Both the position numbers and the translations under genes were made by a program. A stretch of 64,000 nucleotides of DNA from Hortaea werneckii (taxonomy: Eukaryota; Ascomycota; Dothideomycetes; Mycosphaerellales; Teratosphaeriaceae), in contig JBAOKB010000118.1 in assembly GCA_037044905.1 (NCBI GenBank), positions 248,001-312,000 of the forward strand, in the 5' to 3' direction. Shown piece by piece: positions 23,351 through 35,800 of the stretch. Below the pieces are notes generated by a model. That model made no database searches. It had not been told where the DNA came from and saw nothing but the letters and a program-made list of their open reading frames with translations. The stretch's first letter is position 1. Each line of letters starts with the position of its first letter.

Positions 23351-24317
23351 TCACGAAATCCTCACATCGCTCGTCCCAAAATTCTCCGGGACCAGCGCCG
23401 CCTCCCCCGGAATCAAACTCCCATTCGACACCGCGCCTCCATGCGCCCCCGCCACCCTTCCATACACGGGATAGTACTTGGCCAACCAGGGGATGACCGT
23501 GTTAGCGCCGGGGGAAGCCGCCAGTCCCGCATCAGATCGCAGATGATGGCGAAGAGACTGACGAGCTGGACGCCAGCGCGCGCCATGCGGTCATTTGAGA
23601 CGTCCCGGATGAATTCCGTCGTGGTGCCCGAGGCTTCGACGTTGGCCCAGACGCCGTAGCCTTCTGCGCGGAGGGAGAGGGCGAGGAAGGTCGTGCCTTT
23701 TGTGTGGCAAGAGGGGGTTGGGAGGTTAGTGGATGTAGACGATTTTCCAGCCTTGTGGGGCCAAGAAGCGAGAGGTAAAGGGGTTAGGCCGGAGGACAGG
23801 GATAACAGAGAGAATAATCACTTACAGACATCCGTCGTAATCCCCGCAACAATCACCTGCTTCTTCCCCGTCTCCCGCACCGCCTGTCGGAACGCAGCAT
23901 TATCCCACGCGTCCACTTCCCCCTGTCGCTCTACCAACGGCGCATCGGGATACATCTCAGGATCTCCTTGGGAAGCGGCCCGTTTGGTCCCGTTTGGGCG
24001 GACGTCGACAGGATCACGGGCAGGTCGAAGAGCTTGCCGATGGCGGCGTGCGCGATCATCGCGTTGTAGTATACCGTCGGGTCGAAGTCCCGCGCCAGGC
24101 CGTACAGCCCGTCTTGGAGGTCGAGGACGAGGAGGAGGGCGTCGGTCTTGTTCAGGCGTTCGAAGGGGACGGCTGGGAGGGGTATTAGAGGGAGGTGAGG
24201 GTCTTGTCGGGGAAAGGTGGTTCTGATGGGCAGATGGATGGATTGTTAGGACACGTTAAAGCTTACCGTCTGCAAGGACCGCCGTCGCGAGTGCCGTCGT
24301 GGCGAAGAAGGCGCGGA
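23351..24317 (-). CDS. YcaC-type isochorismatase-fold hydrolase, predicted secreted
   Basis: Starts at 24317 with a hydrophobic signal-like N-terminus (MKLLRAFFATTALATAVLAD) that is split by an intron just after it. The core shows ALLLVLDLQDGLYGLARDF (catalytic Asp), VILSTSAQTGPNGPLPKEI, GEVDAWDNAAFRQAV, VIVAGITTDVCTTFLALSLRAEGYGVW (nucleophile Cys, formed across a second intron), EASGTT and RMARAGVQLVS. The GxxxAWDN and TGPNGP blocks are those of the YcaC branch, whose substrate is generally unknown. Frame jumps near 23958 and 23525 look like missing bases; the tail continues to VPENFGTSDVRIS with stop at 23351-23353. Most relatives are cytosolic, so the signal peptide is notable. Confidence 0.82.
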
Positions 24318-26242
24318 GGAGCTTCATAACGAAAACGAGGGCTTATCAAGTGATTCTTTTAGATGTAATGTACAACGCCGAGTTTGAACATTCTGTGTGA
24401 AGCGGGTGTTCCTTTATGCTGCACAACAGGACGAAGCTACCCTGCCTTTTATACCCCATCGTCGGAGGGACATACCGTACACTCGCCGGAGTAGAAGTTA
24501 CTTTGCTTGTTCATGTTTACCTAATCCCGGCCAACGGAAGAGTGTCTGCTTGTTCATCTTTACTTAAGTGCATAATGACCCACAGGACCGTATTCTCCTT
24601 TCACTGGGGGAAAGAACTGCTCTCCTGATACGAGACCTCTGCAGCAGTGGCTCCCCATCATCTCATTGCAGGGTCGCTTGGTATTCTGTCTAAGGTGTAC
24701 TCAGGAAAAGACGCATGGCTTAGAGCTATGAAGTAGACGGTGGGTTCATTCCATTAAAGGTGACGGGGTTTATTCCCAGCCGTCATGCAGTTAAAGCACG
24801 CATGATAGTCTTGCCATGCACGTTGGAAGGAGAAGAGGAAGGAGACGAACCTCGCTGAAGTCGACGATTGATACAGTCTTCTAGACCCGCTACAGGCAAC
24901 TAGCCAGCTGAAGCAAGATGCAAGCATAGCTTCAATGCAATAGAATCCCTCCCTGACGCATAGTAAGCAATCTTCTCTTCACACCTGCCCCCTCCCGAAG
25001 CTCAAATGCAGTGATATGCAATATCACAACAGGTGAATGAAACGAGAAGAGAGATGGGAGAAGCCACCGGAAAGTTGTCAGCTATGAATAAGCCACTTGC
25101 GGAGGAGGTACGACGTACAATATGCAGCAGCGCGATAACGCAGCGTAAGCTGCATAGCTAAGACCTACCAGGGAACTAATAATCATCATAATCAACGCGA
25201 TACACTGACTGGTTTTGGCATCGTGCTTGGAACTCAAGATCTTTCAAATCGCAGAAGAAAGACACTGTCTTGTCACGGAGAGCGGAAGGGAACGTGTCGA
25301 CGAGGCAAGTATAAAGCCTCTACCAACAATACATACCCATGAATGCAACAGCTCCATCATCACATTCGTACTGGGGTGGCCATTGGATGCGATATCATGT
25401 ATACAATTCCGTCAATTCCTTCGGTATCTGTAACCTTCCCCCTCTCTCAAATATCTCTGCTACTACGACCAGACAAGCCACCGGATACCAGAAGCGAATG
25501 GGGGTGAGGCCCGCAAATGTGACTTGCCTTTCTCTGCAAGAATCAAAATGGATTGGGTCCCCCATAACAGTCATGCAAAAGAGAAAAGGAGGAGAGCTGT
25601 CGCTTTGGTGAGATTCGCATGAGTCCAGCAATCCTCTCCGACTCTTTCCAAAGTGGGAGGAGCCCGCTGTATCATTTCACCCTCGCAACAGCCATACGTG
25701 TCCCCTATTATTCGTTCTCTCGTGTTTCGATACCCTCCGTGTCTAATTAGGGAAAGGTCAACTAAGACTTGTGCCTTATTCCCTTCCTTCCTTGTTTCCC
25801 TATTATGATGTTGATGACATACTCCACATCATTGCTTACACCAATTCCCGCTTTTCCCCTAATCCTGTCCGTCTCACCTGTGAAAGGGAAGGAAATGGAG
25901 GTGGCCAGACCTGCCCTCCTGCTTTTTGACGTGAAGCGGTCCACGCTAGTCGGCTGAGTCTAGGGGAAGAGAGGGAACTCGGCAAGACCTCTGACTCTCG
26001 CCATATTCGCCTGAACCCGTGCCGTCCTCAGCGTCGACGCTCTCACGTTCGACGTCAGGCTGGCGACAGCGGATGGAAGAGACAGGACACAGAGGTCTTT
26101 CCGCAAGTAGACAAGGCCAGGTCCGAATCCGCAAAGCTTCACCATCTTGAAGAAGTAGGCAAGAAGAAGGGAGGGCAAGACAAGTGACAAAAGGAGGTTA
26201 GGAATTCCAAACCTCCATCCCCATCCCTTTCCCTCCTTACCT
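24318..26242. other. Intergenic, 1.9 kb
   Basis: Upstream of the hydrolase and downstream of PFF1. No coding frame with domain, intron or codon support; a few short T/C-rich runs only. Confidence 0.45.
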
Positions 26243-29200
26243 TCACTCCTCCTCCTCCTCCTCCTCCTCATCAGAAGAAGGAACCCTCCACCCCCTAACC
26301 CCCAAAACCAACCCATCATCCCCCTTCGTCACCAAGCTCCACCTAGGCGCAAACCGTCCGACCTCATCAAACCCCGGGATGACTCCCGGCTGATTAGCAT
26401 CGCTCCACAAGGCCATCACCTCACCCCTAAAACCCTCGACATTCTGCACCTCCTTCTCGGCGGGCCAGGAGACATCGACGCGGATTCGCGCGTCCCAGGT
26501 GCGGGGGATGATGCGGAGGGTAGTGGGGTAATGATGATGAGGAGGAGGAGGATGGAGAAGAAGGGAGAGCGGGGCCGAAACGAGGGTCTTCGACTGAGGA
26601 GGAGAGGTTGCCGTTGTGGATTTTGAGGGAGGAAGGTGGGGGTTGGTGCGGGGGAAAGGAGAGACGGTATTGTTTTGTGTTTCTTCCCTGGAAGGTCAGG
26701 GAAGCGGTGTGCGGGCTTGTAAGGGAGATGTTGAAGTCGAGCCAGGATTTGAAGGACGGGTTGGGATGCTGAGCGGGGGATTTTTTCGTGCCATTGGCGT
26801 ACGGGGCAAGGTCAGACGAAGGAGAATGTTCATCTCCTCCTTCTTCGCCGTGCACTTCCTGCGCTGAAGCAGCCAACGCATGCTGTGAGACAACATCAGG
26901 CCACAGGCCCTCCCAAACACAACTCCTCAGGCCGTCCCGCCCCGTCCAGGACCTCTCCGCATCTATGCCATCCCGACAATCCACACGCTGGCCCAAACTG
27001 CTCGGCACTTCAGCCAGAACATCCTCGACAAAACCCGGCAAACCTATCAGGCTCGACTCGACTTTGCCCAGATCCAGATCGACGCGCTGCACGAAGAAAA
27101 TCTTCATCGGGCTCTCCGGGCTGAAGGGGAAGGCGAGGAGACAGTAGACGACGCAGCCGATGCCGAGGAGGAGGGAGAAAGTGGGGAGGTGGTAGGACCA
27201 GCGGTGCAGGAAAGGGGTGAGAGGGAGGAGAAGGAGGGTGGTGAGACCGGCGAAGGCGAGGTAAATGGGTAGAGCGGGGTTGCCATCGGCGGGGGTCTGA
27301 TGGAGGGAGGCGGTGGCGAGGAGGGCGATTTGGCCGACCAAGATGAGGTTTAGAGGCGCGACGAGGAGGAATTGCAGGGTCCAGGACCATTGCGGGAGGG
27401 AGGAGGACCAAGCTTGTTCGGCGCCGTAGGCGTGGGTGAGTAGAGGGTCGTCTTGGGACGTGCGGCGGGAATGGGTTGGTCGTCTTCTGAGTCGTGAGGG
27501 TCTGAATCGACGGTGGATCGTCGCTGTTGACGACGGCCATGTTTTGTGGCAGGGCCACCAGCCGTGTTGGCGAAAGTGCCCTGGTTCTTCTTGCGCTGCT
27601 CTCCCCTCCTACCGCGGAGGAGGGAAGTGCTCTCATCCATTGCTGCATCGCCATCGTCCTCATTTGCCTCGTCCTCGACATGTCCTCTCAACCCGAGAGA
27701 AGAAACGTACTCCACAAACCGCCTCTTGGTCGGCAGACCCAACATTTCCAAATACCCCACTACCAACGCCACCCATACTGTAGCATTGTAGATCACGATG
27801 AAGTACCCACTGGCGAGCTTGTAGTTGTTTTCTCCTACCGTCGCACCGACTAGCATGATCCAGGTCAAGATGTAAAGCCAGAGGAGACAGTAAAAGCGCT
27901 GGAGAGCAGTAGGACGCACACGATCCGCACCAGCGAGAATGAACCAGGACAGGAAGAAGAAAGCGCAAAGCATCAAGCTCCAGACAGCATAGGGGGAGCT
28001 ATAGGCGATGTAAGGGTTGATCTTGGTGAGAAGCAGGGCCAGAGCGATGACGGCAGAGGTCGCAACAGCTACTGCTACTGGGAAGCGGAAGATACCTCTA
28101 ATACCGTTAAAACGGACGGGTTCCTGGGACGAATCATCCTGACTACGGTTGTCGTCTTCGTCGTAATCCTCTGCTAGGGCTGAAGAAGGATATCCCTTAC
28201 GGGCAAAGGGATACCACTTGCCACTCTGCCTGATCATGGCTTCCAGCACGATCAGCAGCACAGGGCCTGCGGTCAGCAAGGTGACGGAGAACGCAAACAA
28301 TGTCGGCAGGGATAGCACGGCGAAGACTCTCCCAAAGAAATCCCACCAGACTCCCTCCGATCCCCGATGTTGCATGACCACTCGCCCATTCCGCGCCGTG
28401 CCGCCTTCGAACTCGTCATCCTCGGCGCTCACGCTCGAGCTGAGCGACCGCACCGTGGCGAGCGATGCGGACAGCATGTGCCATACGCTATCGGGACTCG
28501 TGTCACGTGCGTCGTCCTCAACAGTGTGGTACTGCGCGGGGCTGGTAGAAGGCGACATCCAGTCCGCGCATCCCCTGACTGTCGACGAAGACCTGGTAGT
28601 CGGTTGCGCTGCGGATGAGGCCGCGTTTGAAGCCGTCAGCGCTGACGACGTTGCCAAAGGGGTATGGGGAGCGGGCGTAGTGCCGCGTGACGGCTGCGTC
28701 GGTCGAGCGGAACAGCATGGCTTTGCCACCAGCGCCGGCCCCTTCCAGATTGAGAAAGGTGTGGGTGAACTGGGCCAGGGGGTGGCGTAGGAAGGCGTGG
28801 GCGCCATGTAGGCCGTTTTCCTCGGCGTTGTTGAAAGGAGGACGATGCCCCGGGATGGTTGCTGGGTGTCTGGGGAGGTGAAGTGGCTGAGGAGCTGCAA
28901 GACGGTTATGACGCCGACGCCGTCGTCGGTGGCGCCGTATCCGCTAGGGACAGAATCGTAGTGGGCGTTGACAAGGACGCCGCCAGGACCTTCGTAAGCA
29001 TGCGGACCTTCCCACCAGCGGCCGGGAGGGTCGGAGGAGCCCCGGATGTAGACGACGAGGTTGGTGGACTCGGTGTATTGGGTTCCGCGGCCGGGGGCGT
29101 ACCAGAGGGCGGTGGCATTGTCGGTGGTCCAGAGCGTTGCTCGTTGATCCTGCGCGCCTTCCTTCTTCTTCTTCTTGTGGACCAGGGCAGCATGAGATGA

Positions 29201-29569
29201 CTGGCTGCTTCCGTTACCGCTCCCGTCGCCGTCTTCGTCTCCAATGACATCGTAGCCTACTCCATTCGTATGCAGCACCTCCTGCACCCGCTTCACCAGC
29301 CACTCTCGCACCCGATCATTGCGTTGACTGTCGACAGGATGGAAGCCGTCGCTCAAGTAGTCCAGGTCCAGCCAGGCTCGGGTGAGGTTGACGCCTGCTT
29401 CCGGAGCGACGTCATTTGGAGCAGCAGGGACGGTATGGTGAGTGTAGAGGAGGAGGGCGAAGAGGGCGATGTAGACGGCCGAGGTGATGAGGGTAACTTG
29501 GGCCGGGACGAAGGCCAGCGGGTTCCAGGACGAGGTGTTGCGTGGGCGGGGCATGGCCTGGAGCTGCAA
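26243..29569 (-). CDS. PFF1: Vacuolar membrane M28 metalloprotease (Pff1)
   Basis: Integral vacuolar membrane zinc aminopeptidase-like protein. N-terminal SWNPLAFVPAQVTLITS and a TM segment lead into the lumenal M28 domain: VNAHYDSVPSGYGATDDGVG with zinc ligands H203 and D215, then NAEENGLYGAH, and the distal QYHTVEDDARDTSPDSVWHML. The C-terminal half has several TM helices (FRFPVAVAVATSAVIALALL, LMLCAFFFLSWFILAGADR) and a second lumenal domain ending in an acidic tail (VPSSDEEEE...). No intron is needed, but the frame jumps near 28835, 28535, 27450 and 26550, mostly missing single bases; the last lies in a CCT/CAT microsatellite. Reconstructed length is about 1,110 residues. The start could instead be the Met five residues in, at 29554. 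Confidence 0.9.
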
Positions 29570-29936
29570 CGGGATCCGCCCAGGAGGAGAGAGTCAGAGG
29601 AGAGATTGGGTAGTGGTATACTGACCTGCCCGTTGTTCCGGTGTGAACGGTAGGTTGGGCAGATGCAGAGCTACTACTGTATGTACCTCCTACTGGACCG
29701 GAGAGCTCGAGGTAGCCTAACTTGATTAAGCTCGACTGATGACGTCCCAAGCTGATCTGCACCGCCTGATATCTTCCTTCATCAAGTTTGATTAATAGTC
29801 GCAACAATTTCAATCAATATCCCGATGACGCTCTCTGCTTCACTATCCGGTTGGTATGCTAGATACTCTCAACCACCACTCCTACCCGCATCACAACCAC
29901 CACCACACCCGTATCCTCCCGCCCTCCATTCCCACC
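29570..29936. promoter_or_regulatory. Divergent promoter region, PFF1 / SF3B5
   Basis: A 367-base gap between divergent start codons, pyrimidine-rich near the SF3B5 start (CACAACCACCACCAC). It must contain both promoters; no single element can be assigned. Confidence 0.5.
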
Positions 29937-30247
29937 ATGGTACGTCCACCCTCTCCTCCACCCTCCCAAATCCAACTAACTCCTACCCTAACTAGGCCGA
30001 CAAACTCCGCACCCAACAGCAACTCGAAGCCCTGCAGAACAAATACATCGGCACCGGCCACGCCGACACCACCAAACACGAATGGCTATCCAACATCGCC
30101 CGGGACTCGTACGCCTCCTACCAGGGCCACCCGCCGCTACTGAGCTACATGGCCATCGGCATGGGCAAGTGCGAGGAACGCGTGCGCGCTGAGTGTATGG
30201 AGAAGATGGTGTTACCTGCGGGACCGCGGCCGGAGACGGAGCAATAA
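29937..30247 (+). CDS. SF3B5: Splicing factor 3B subunit 5 (SF3b10/Ysf3)
   Basis: Small subunit of the SF3b complex of U2 snRNP, which stabilises the U2-branch-site duplex. The first coding exon is only the ATG (29937-29939); intron 29940-29995 (GTACGT...CTAACTAG) follows; exon 2 is 29996-30247. Product 84 residues, the usual size. Conserved blocks LEALQNKYIGTGHADTTKHEW, RDSYASYQGHPPLLSYMAI and RVRAECMEKMVLPAGP match SF3B5 along the whole length. No frame break. Start choice is forced, since the reading frame upstream of the intron offers no other in-frame Met joined to this exon. Confidence 0.95.
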
Positions 30248-31907
30248 CAGCCTGGGCGGAGATGTGTGCGACGATGGGATGGGAGGGTTTTGAAGGTTTC
30301 AGAGCGGGAGGAGCATTGGCGTTCATGGATTGGTGAGAGGAGAGGAGAAAGAAATGATACCCAGATATGTTTTGAACCTGCAATGCATTTGATATTTTCC
30401 AACAACGAGGCATGAGCGTACCAGGAGATGATCAATGAGGCTCGCCATGGAGAACTTCACCGACCTATCCGCGTGCTTCCCTTACCAGGCCTGTTCCTCA
30501 GGTCGAGAAACAACGAAGGGACTGCCGAAAAGTATCACACCACCCTCTCTCTTCTAGACGATAGGATCCAATCCAAATGCCACCAAGGTCCGAATGATGC
30601 GACCGCCAAATCTCACTCTCCTACACGCGACTATTCAGATCCAACCTCGCCGCCGCTCTTCGATCGAGCACATCGCTTACAGAAAAAAAATATAAATTAA
30701 AAAAAAAGACGGTTTCTACTTTCCATCAACACACCGCCGACTGCGAAACCCAAAACAACCATAAACAAGCCGACAGTGTGTCCCGAAATATGCTCCCCCA
30801 AAAAGACTAAAACCAGAGAAACAATTCGCGTGGTTCCTCCCTCCTTCCCATGCCATCGGAGCCCGCCGCCCGGAAGCTTTCGGACTCCTCGAAGCCCCCT
30901 CTCCGGCCCCCATCCAACCCGGGCCCATCCACACGTGATCCCCTCTACGGACTCCCATAGTTATTTCGGACGACCCCGAAAACCGTCCCTCACGATGTAG
31001 GCCCGGGATTCCCTTGGGGGAAAGGGAAGGTCATGCTATTTTTTCCTCTCGCGACTTCTCTGGGGTGGCGGATATGGCCGACCCAGCTTATTTTCGGATT
31101 TTCTCTCTCTTTGCAGGACATTGGGTTTCGTGACTGTTTCACTACTGCAGGAAGATGTAGGGAAAGGGTAGGATCGGTCTATGAAGGATGGCCGTTGCTG
31201 GGCTCTCTTGCTCTCTTTCTGGTTGTTAGGTGTTGTGGAAGATGTCGGGTTCGTCTTTTATTGAGTCATCTGGTGATCCTCTCTATTTTCTTTGTCAGTT
31301 CAGTCAGGCATTGGCGGTTTTCCTTCTTGGGCTCGAAGACGCTATATTGCCTTGCCATTGATGGGGCCGCTCGGCGATGTGCGATGCGGTTTGAGGCCCT
31401 TTCCGTTCCTATTCCTCTTCAGCAGGAATATCACGGGTGCATTCGCTGTGTGTTGTGTGTTGGGTAGATGGGTGGGTTTGGTATAAGAAGGCCTTCTGTA
31501 GTTGCTCTGTGATGGGGTTACACTGCATTTACTACTTACCATTATCATCATCGCCATTGGACATCCTGCTCACATTGTCGAAGGGATAGCATCGCCTCAA
31601 GACCACAACATCAGGCCACGCTTATATCGATCATACGAGTTATTTCCCCATCAGACTACTAGACGAACCAAACATCAACGCAGACCAACGATACCTTACA
31701 CAAGAGTGCTGAAGGAACAGTCCTCCAGATCGTAGGCAAAATCGAATCAACGCCAACCCAGCCTGACCTCTCCATAAGGCCAGACAAGGATTGCACGACT
31801 GGCAAGGACAGCCATCCAGCCCAGCAACAGAAAAGAACAGAAGGATATCCTGCAATCACACGGAAGCATAGAGACAAGCAAAAAAAAAAAAAAAGAAAGA
31901 AAGAAAA
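30248..31907. other. Intergenic, 1.7 kb
   Basis: Between SF3B5 and the small membrane protein gene. Short A-rich runs near 30685-30710 and an A-run at 31880-31894. A 144-residue open frame at 31033-31467 has no support. Confidence 0.45.
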
Positions 31908-32454
31908 ATGTCCGCAAGATTCTTCCTAGGCCTCGGCGCCATCGCCGCGCTCCCAATCACGTGGGGACTCTTCATCACGGCAGACCATGCTGAGTATGTC
32001 TTCCTCGCCCTGCCTCACCCTTGCCACCCCTTCCCCGTCCCTCCCTGTCTCATCCCACCACCCAACCCCTCCCCAGTAATCCCCAAAACTAACCCCATCT
32101 CCTCTCTCCCAGCCTCCCCTTCGGCACCCCAGGCTCCAACGCCGTGCAATCCCGCTTCCAGCACTTCCAGACCCACGCCTTCGACACCTCGCTCGCCACC
32201 CGCAGCGAGTCCCGCGGTCGGAAAGATACAATTCCGGGGAGAAAGGATCGTTGCACAGTCAACTCGACCACTCGGCCTCACACCACGCGGATGACGCAGA
32301 ACAGCAGCATCCGAGCTCGCAAGCGGCGGGAGGGAAATGGAGTCATGTCCGCGACGGGCTAAGGAGGGAGGCTCCCCGTGGTAATCTCGGCGGCGCGGCG
32401 GATCCCGGGATGAGTCTCGCGGAGGTGATGGCGGAGCGGGAGAGGCAGGTTTGA
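31908..32454 (+). CDS. Small predicted membrane protein, unknown function
   Basis: Not recognised. An ATG at 31908 opens a hydrophobic segment (FFLGLGAIAALPITWGLFI), then a GTATGT-CAG intron (about 31989-32110) leads to DLPFGTPGSNAVQSRFQHFQTHAFDTSLATRS. In the uninterrupted frame the product is about 110 residues, ending near 32362. A one-base jump near 32245 would instead give HSQLDHSASHHADDAEQQ, KWSHVRDGLRREAPRG and MSLAEVMAERERQV with stop at 32454, which looks more protein-like. I favour the second reading by analogy with other broken genes here. A single N-terminal helix fits a mitochondrial or ER membrane anchor, but that is speculation. Confidence 0.5.
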
Positions 32455-32843
32455 CTCGCTGGTCATAGGGAGGAGGGAGGATCGTCGGGGGTGAGAAGGG
32501 CCGAGGGTTGGGATGCTTGGGGTTGTGGCGGACAGGGGTGGGTTGAGTGTTTGCTTGCTTGGTGAGGTTGAGTTTGGGCGGGGACAATGAGGGAATAGTT
32601 GAAGGAGTAGGAGGCGGGGGTATTCATGTTGGGATTTACGCAATTTTTGGGTCCAGGGTAAGGCGTACGTGTGGGAGGGTTGAAATGGATGCGCGCATGT
32701 TCAATATTGTTATTGAAAAAAGAATTAAGAAACAAGAGAACACCCCTTGACAGAAAAGGAAAACGGAGATCTGATTTACTTTTGATCTAAAATTTGTCGA
32801 AAATCAGCCGATTCTATCTCGACCTGCCGTAAAGTGTTCAGCC
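32455..32843. other. Convergent intergenic gap
   Basis: 3' flanks of the small membrane protein (+) and the CBM18 protein (-). No further feature recognised. Confidence 0.45.
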
Positions 32844-35800
32844 TCATACGCCAGTCGACACTGGTGGCGATTCCGGCGTCGCCCCCGGCTTCGCCATACC
32901 ATCATGCTCGACCTCCCAGCTCCCAGCCCCTCTCGCGAACATCCTCCTTCCCGCAGCAGGATCATGCACAGTCGAGCAACTGGAAGGCGTAATAGCAGGA
33001 TGAGACGCGACCTGGTTAATACACATCGCCGTCCCACAAAGCGTCGTCAAGCTCGGAGCCTGCAAATGCAGATCCATATCGGGACAGATACATGCCGTAG
33101 ACAGTGTGCACCGCATAACCTGCTCCACCAAACTACAATCCCCGTATCCCGACTGCGAAAGCGGCGAGTGGCACGTCCCATAGTTTCCCGTCGAGGCTAG
33201 CGACATGTGCGTGAAGAAGGGCTCGTAGGCCGGGATTTCAGTCACTCCCCAGCCCCAGAAGGTATGGCCGCGACCATAGAAGGAGGCGATCTGGTTCGGA
33301 CAGACCGGCGCCCCGCACGCGGTATCGGTGGGACGAAGCGTGTTGCCGGCGTGTACACAATCGCAGAAAGTTTTGAGTGAGACGGGTAAGTGTTCGATTT
33401 TTGTCAAAGTCCTCTTTTGGATGCACCACCCGACTCCGACGGATCGGGGTGGCGTACACGGTCCTGACTTGGTGACGCAGAAGTCGGGTTGGTTGGGACA
33501 GGCGATGTTGCCGCAGATGGTGTAGAGAGGGACGGAAGAGGCGGGGCGGTCGCATCGGCAGGATGTCGTGTAGTCGCCCGCCTGGCCTGCAATGTGAAGC
33601 CGACAGATGCCGAAGTTGGGATCTTTAGGGAGTGTGCAATACTTCAAACATTCCGAAGTGGTCGGCGTAAAGGTGGTAGTGGGCTTGGGCTTTCCTGTAG
33701 CCAGTTTTGCTGACAGTGAAGATTCCTCCTCCTCTAGGTCGATGATCTTGCTATTCAAGCTCGCGACAGCACTGCTTAGCTCACCGTGATTGGACTCCTT
33801 GGACAAGATCGAATGTACCGATGACAATTCCGCAGCGGCCTTGGTCTCCCGATCGAACACGGAGCTCCAGACACCTTGTAAGGATTGATAGTCGCTGTGC
33901 ATGCTTGCCCCAGCCACTATTAGTCCGATATTATCAAGCATATCGTCCATTCTTGACAATTCAGTGCTGACGCTCGCGTCGATTCGTGCGTTGGACTTGA
34001 TGCGAGGGGTCCATACGCAGAAGACTGGATCCTGCGTGCTGTCGGCGCGAGGGTGTAAGGCGCTGCCGAGTCTCTGCACCTTCTTCTGGCCTGGTCCAAG
34101 GTCGCCACAGGAGAGAGTGTCTCCCTGCTTGGAGGTGCCGATGGTGTGAGTAGGTCTGCCTGTCATTGGGGCGTATGTGGGCGTGAGCAGGATCGGTTCA
34201 ATGGTCATCTGATTTTTATACGGACAGGCCGCTGCAAAGGACGTGGTCACAGTAGCTGAAGCACACGGCCCTGTTGAAAGCTGGGTTGTGTTTCTATAGC
34301 AGGACTTTGATGTCGGTACTCCGTCGGTATCGTTCATGTGGCTACAGAACATGATGGTGTTGGTGACGGTTCGAGTGCTGCAGGGTGCGGCAGTAATGTT
34401 GGCTTTGAATGAACAGGCCGAAACGATGTCGCCGTCCTGTCCTTGATCGTCTTCTGGGCTGGCTTCGATGTTGACCGGGCATGAAGGGGCCTCTTCTCCG
34501 TCATCCCCTTGGTCAATATAAACAGAGGGGTCTAAATTCACCACAGGGCAAGCACTTTCCGTTTCCCAAACCTTAGTCGTAGTGGCCGTGATCCTGCATC
34601 CTGACTTGACCTTACTTCTTGACGCTGTGCAAGTCGAGAAAGGGGTGATCGTTAAGGTGCCGCTCGTGATTGTCGCGCCTTGACTAAAACAGCTATAGGT
34701 GATGTCCGTGGCGGTCTCAACCTCGTCTTCATCACAGGATGCTGTTGAAGATGTGGACCTGCTTGTGGGAGTTGGCGATTCCTCCGGCTGGTCAGGACCG
34801 GTTGGATCATCAGGCTTCCCAGGTTTTCCAGGCTTCCCAGGTTTCGTCATCGGTCATTTCCATCGTCGTCGTCCCCTCCATCATCATCACCGCCCCCGCC
34901 CCCATTATGATCGTCATCGTTGTCATCATCCCCATTATCATCATCCCCTCCATCATCATCTCCTCCCTCATCGTTATCCCCATCATGATGATTCCCACCG
35001 GGCGGACCAGGAATATGAATCTTCGGCGGCTTAGGAAAACCCGGTATCTTCGGCCAACCCGGGGTCCCACAGATACAAAAAGAAATACTGGGCCAATCAA
35101 CATGACAAAGGCCGAAAAGACAATCTCCTCCACCTGCATGGTGACCATGCGGAAACGGCGCCGATCCATCTCCATCAGGGAGAGGCGGCCAGACGGAATG
35201 ATCCTCCTTACAATCCCAGCAGTAAGCAAAAGGCTCAAAGATCACGCCTCTACCGCCTTCGGGCGGATTGATGGTCAGAACGTCTTGGCCCGGCGTCCCC
35301 GACAATAGGCCTCGGCCATCGCCAGCACCAAAGACATCCGTGGGATTGAGGAAGGGAACCCCGTTCGACCAGCAGGAACCAAACCTCGCATCGCAGCCTT
35401 CAGCGCAGTGCGCGCGATCAGTCCCACATGTCCCATCCGCACCGCAACATTGCATATCGGGACAAGACTTCTGGACCACGCCTGCGCCGCACGTATTATC
35501 CCTCGCGACCCAGCGACCCGTCGGGACGGGACACGCCGTCACGCCGGCGGGGACGTGGATGGTGAAGGGGGGTTCGGTGGTGACGGCGGGGGCATAAGCC
35601 GGGATCACGAAGACGCTGGGCATCATCTCCTTGGGGATCTTCACGAGCTGGAAATCCAGCTGGTGTTTCGTGACGGGGGGTGGACGGAGGGTGGTTTGGG
35701 TGGAATAGGTGATGCCTGAGAGGACTTTGCAGAGGCCCGTCGTGATGTTCCAGAACTGCACGGTTTGCGGGAAAGCAAGGGTAAGTGGGGGCGGGAGCTG

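Noticed and set aside
25400..25430. Short match to the universal small-subunit rRNA primer site (CCGTCAATTCCTT)
   Set aside because: Only about 13 bases match and the flanks are not rRNA; chance.
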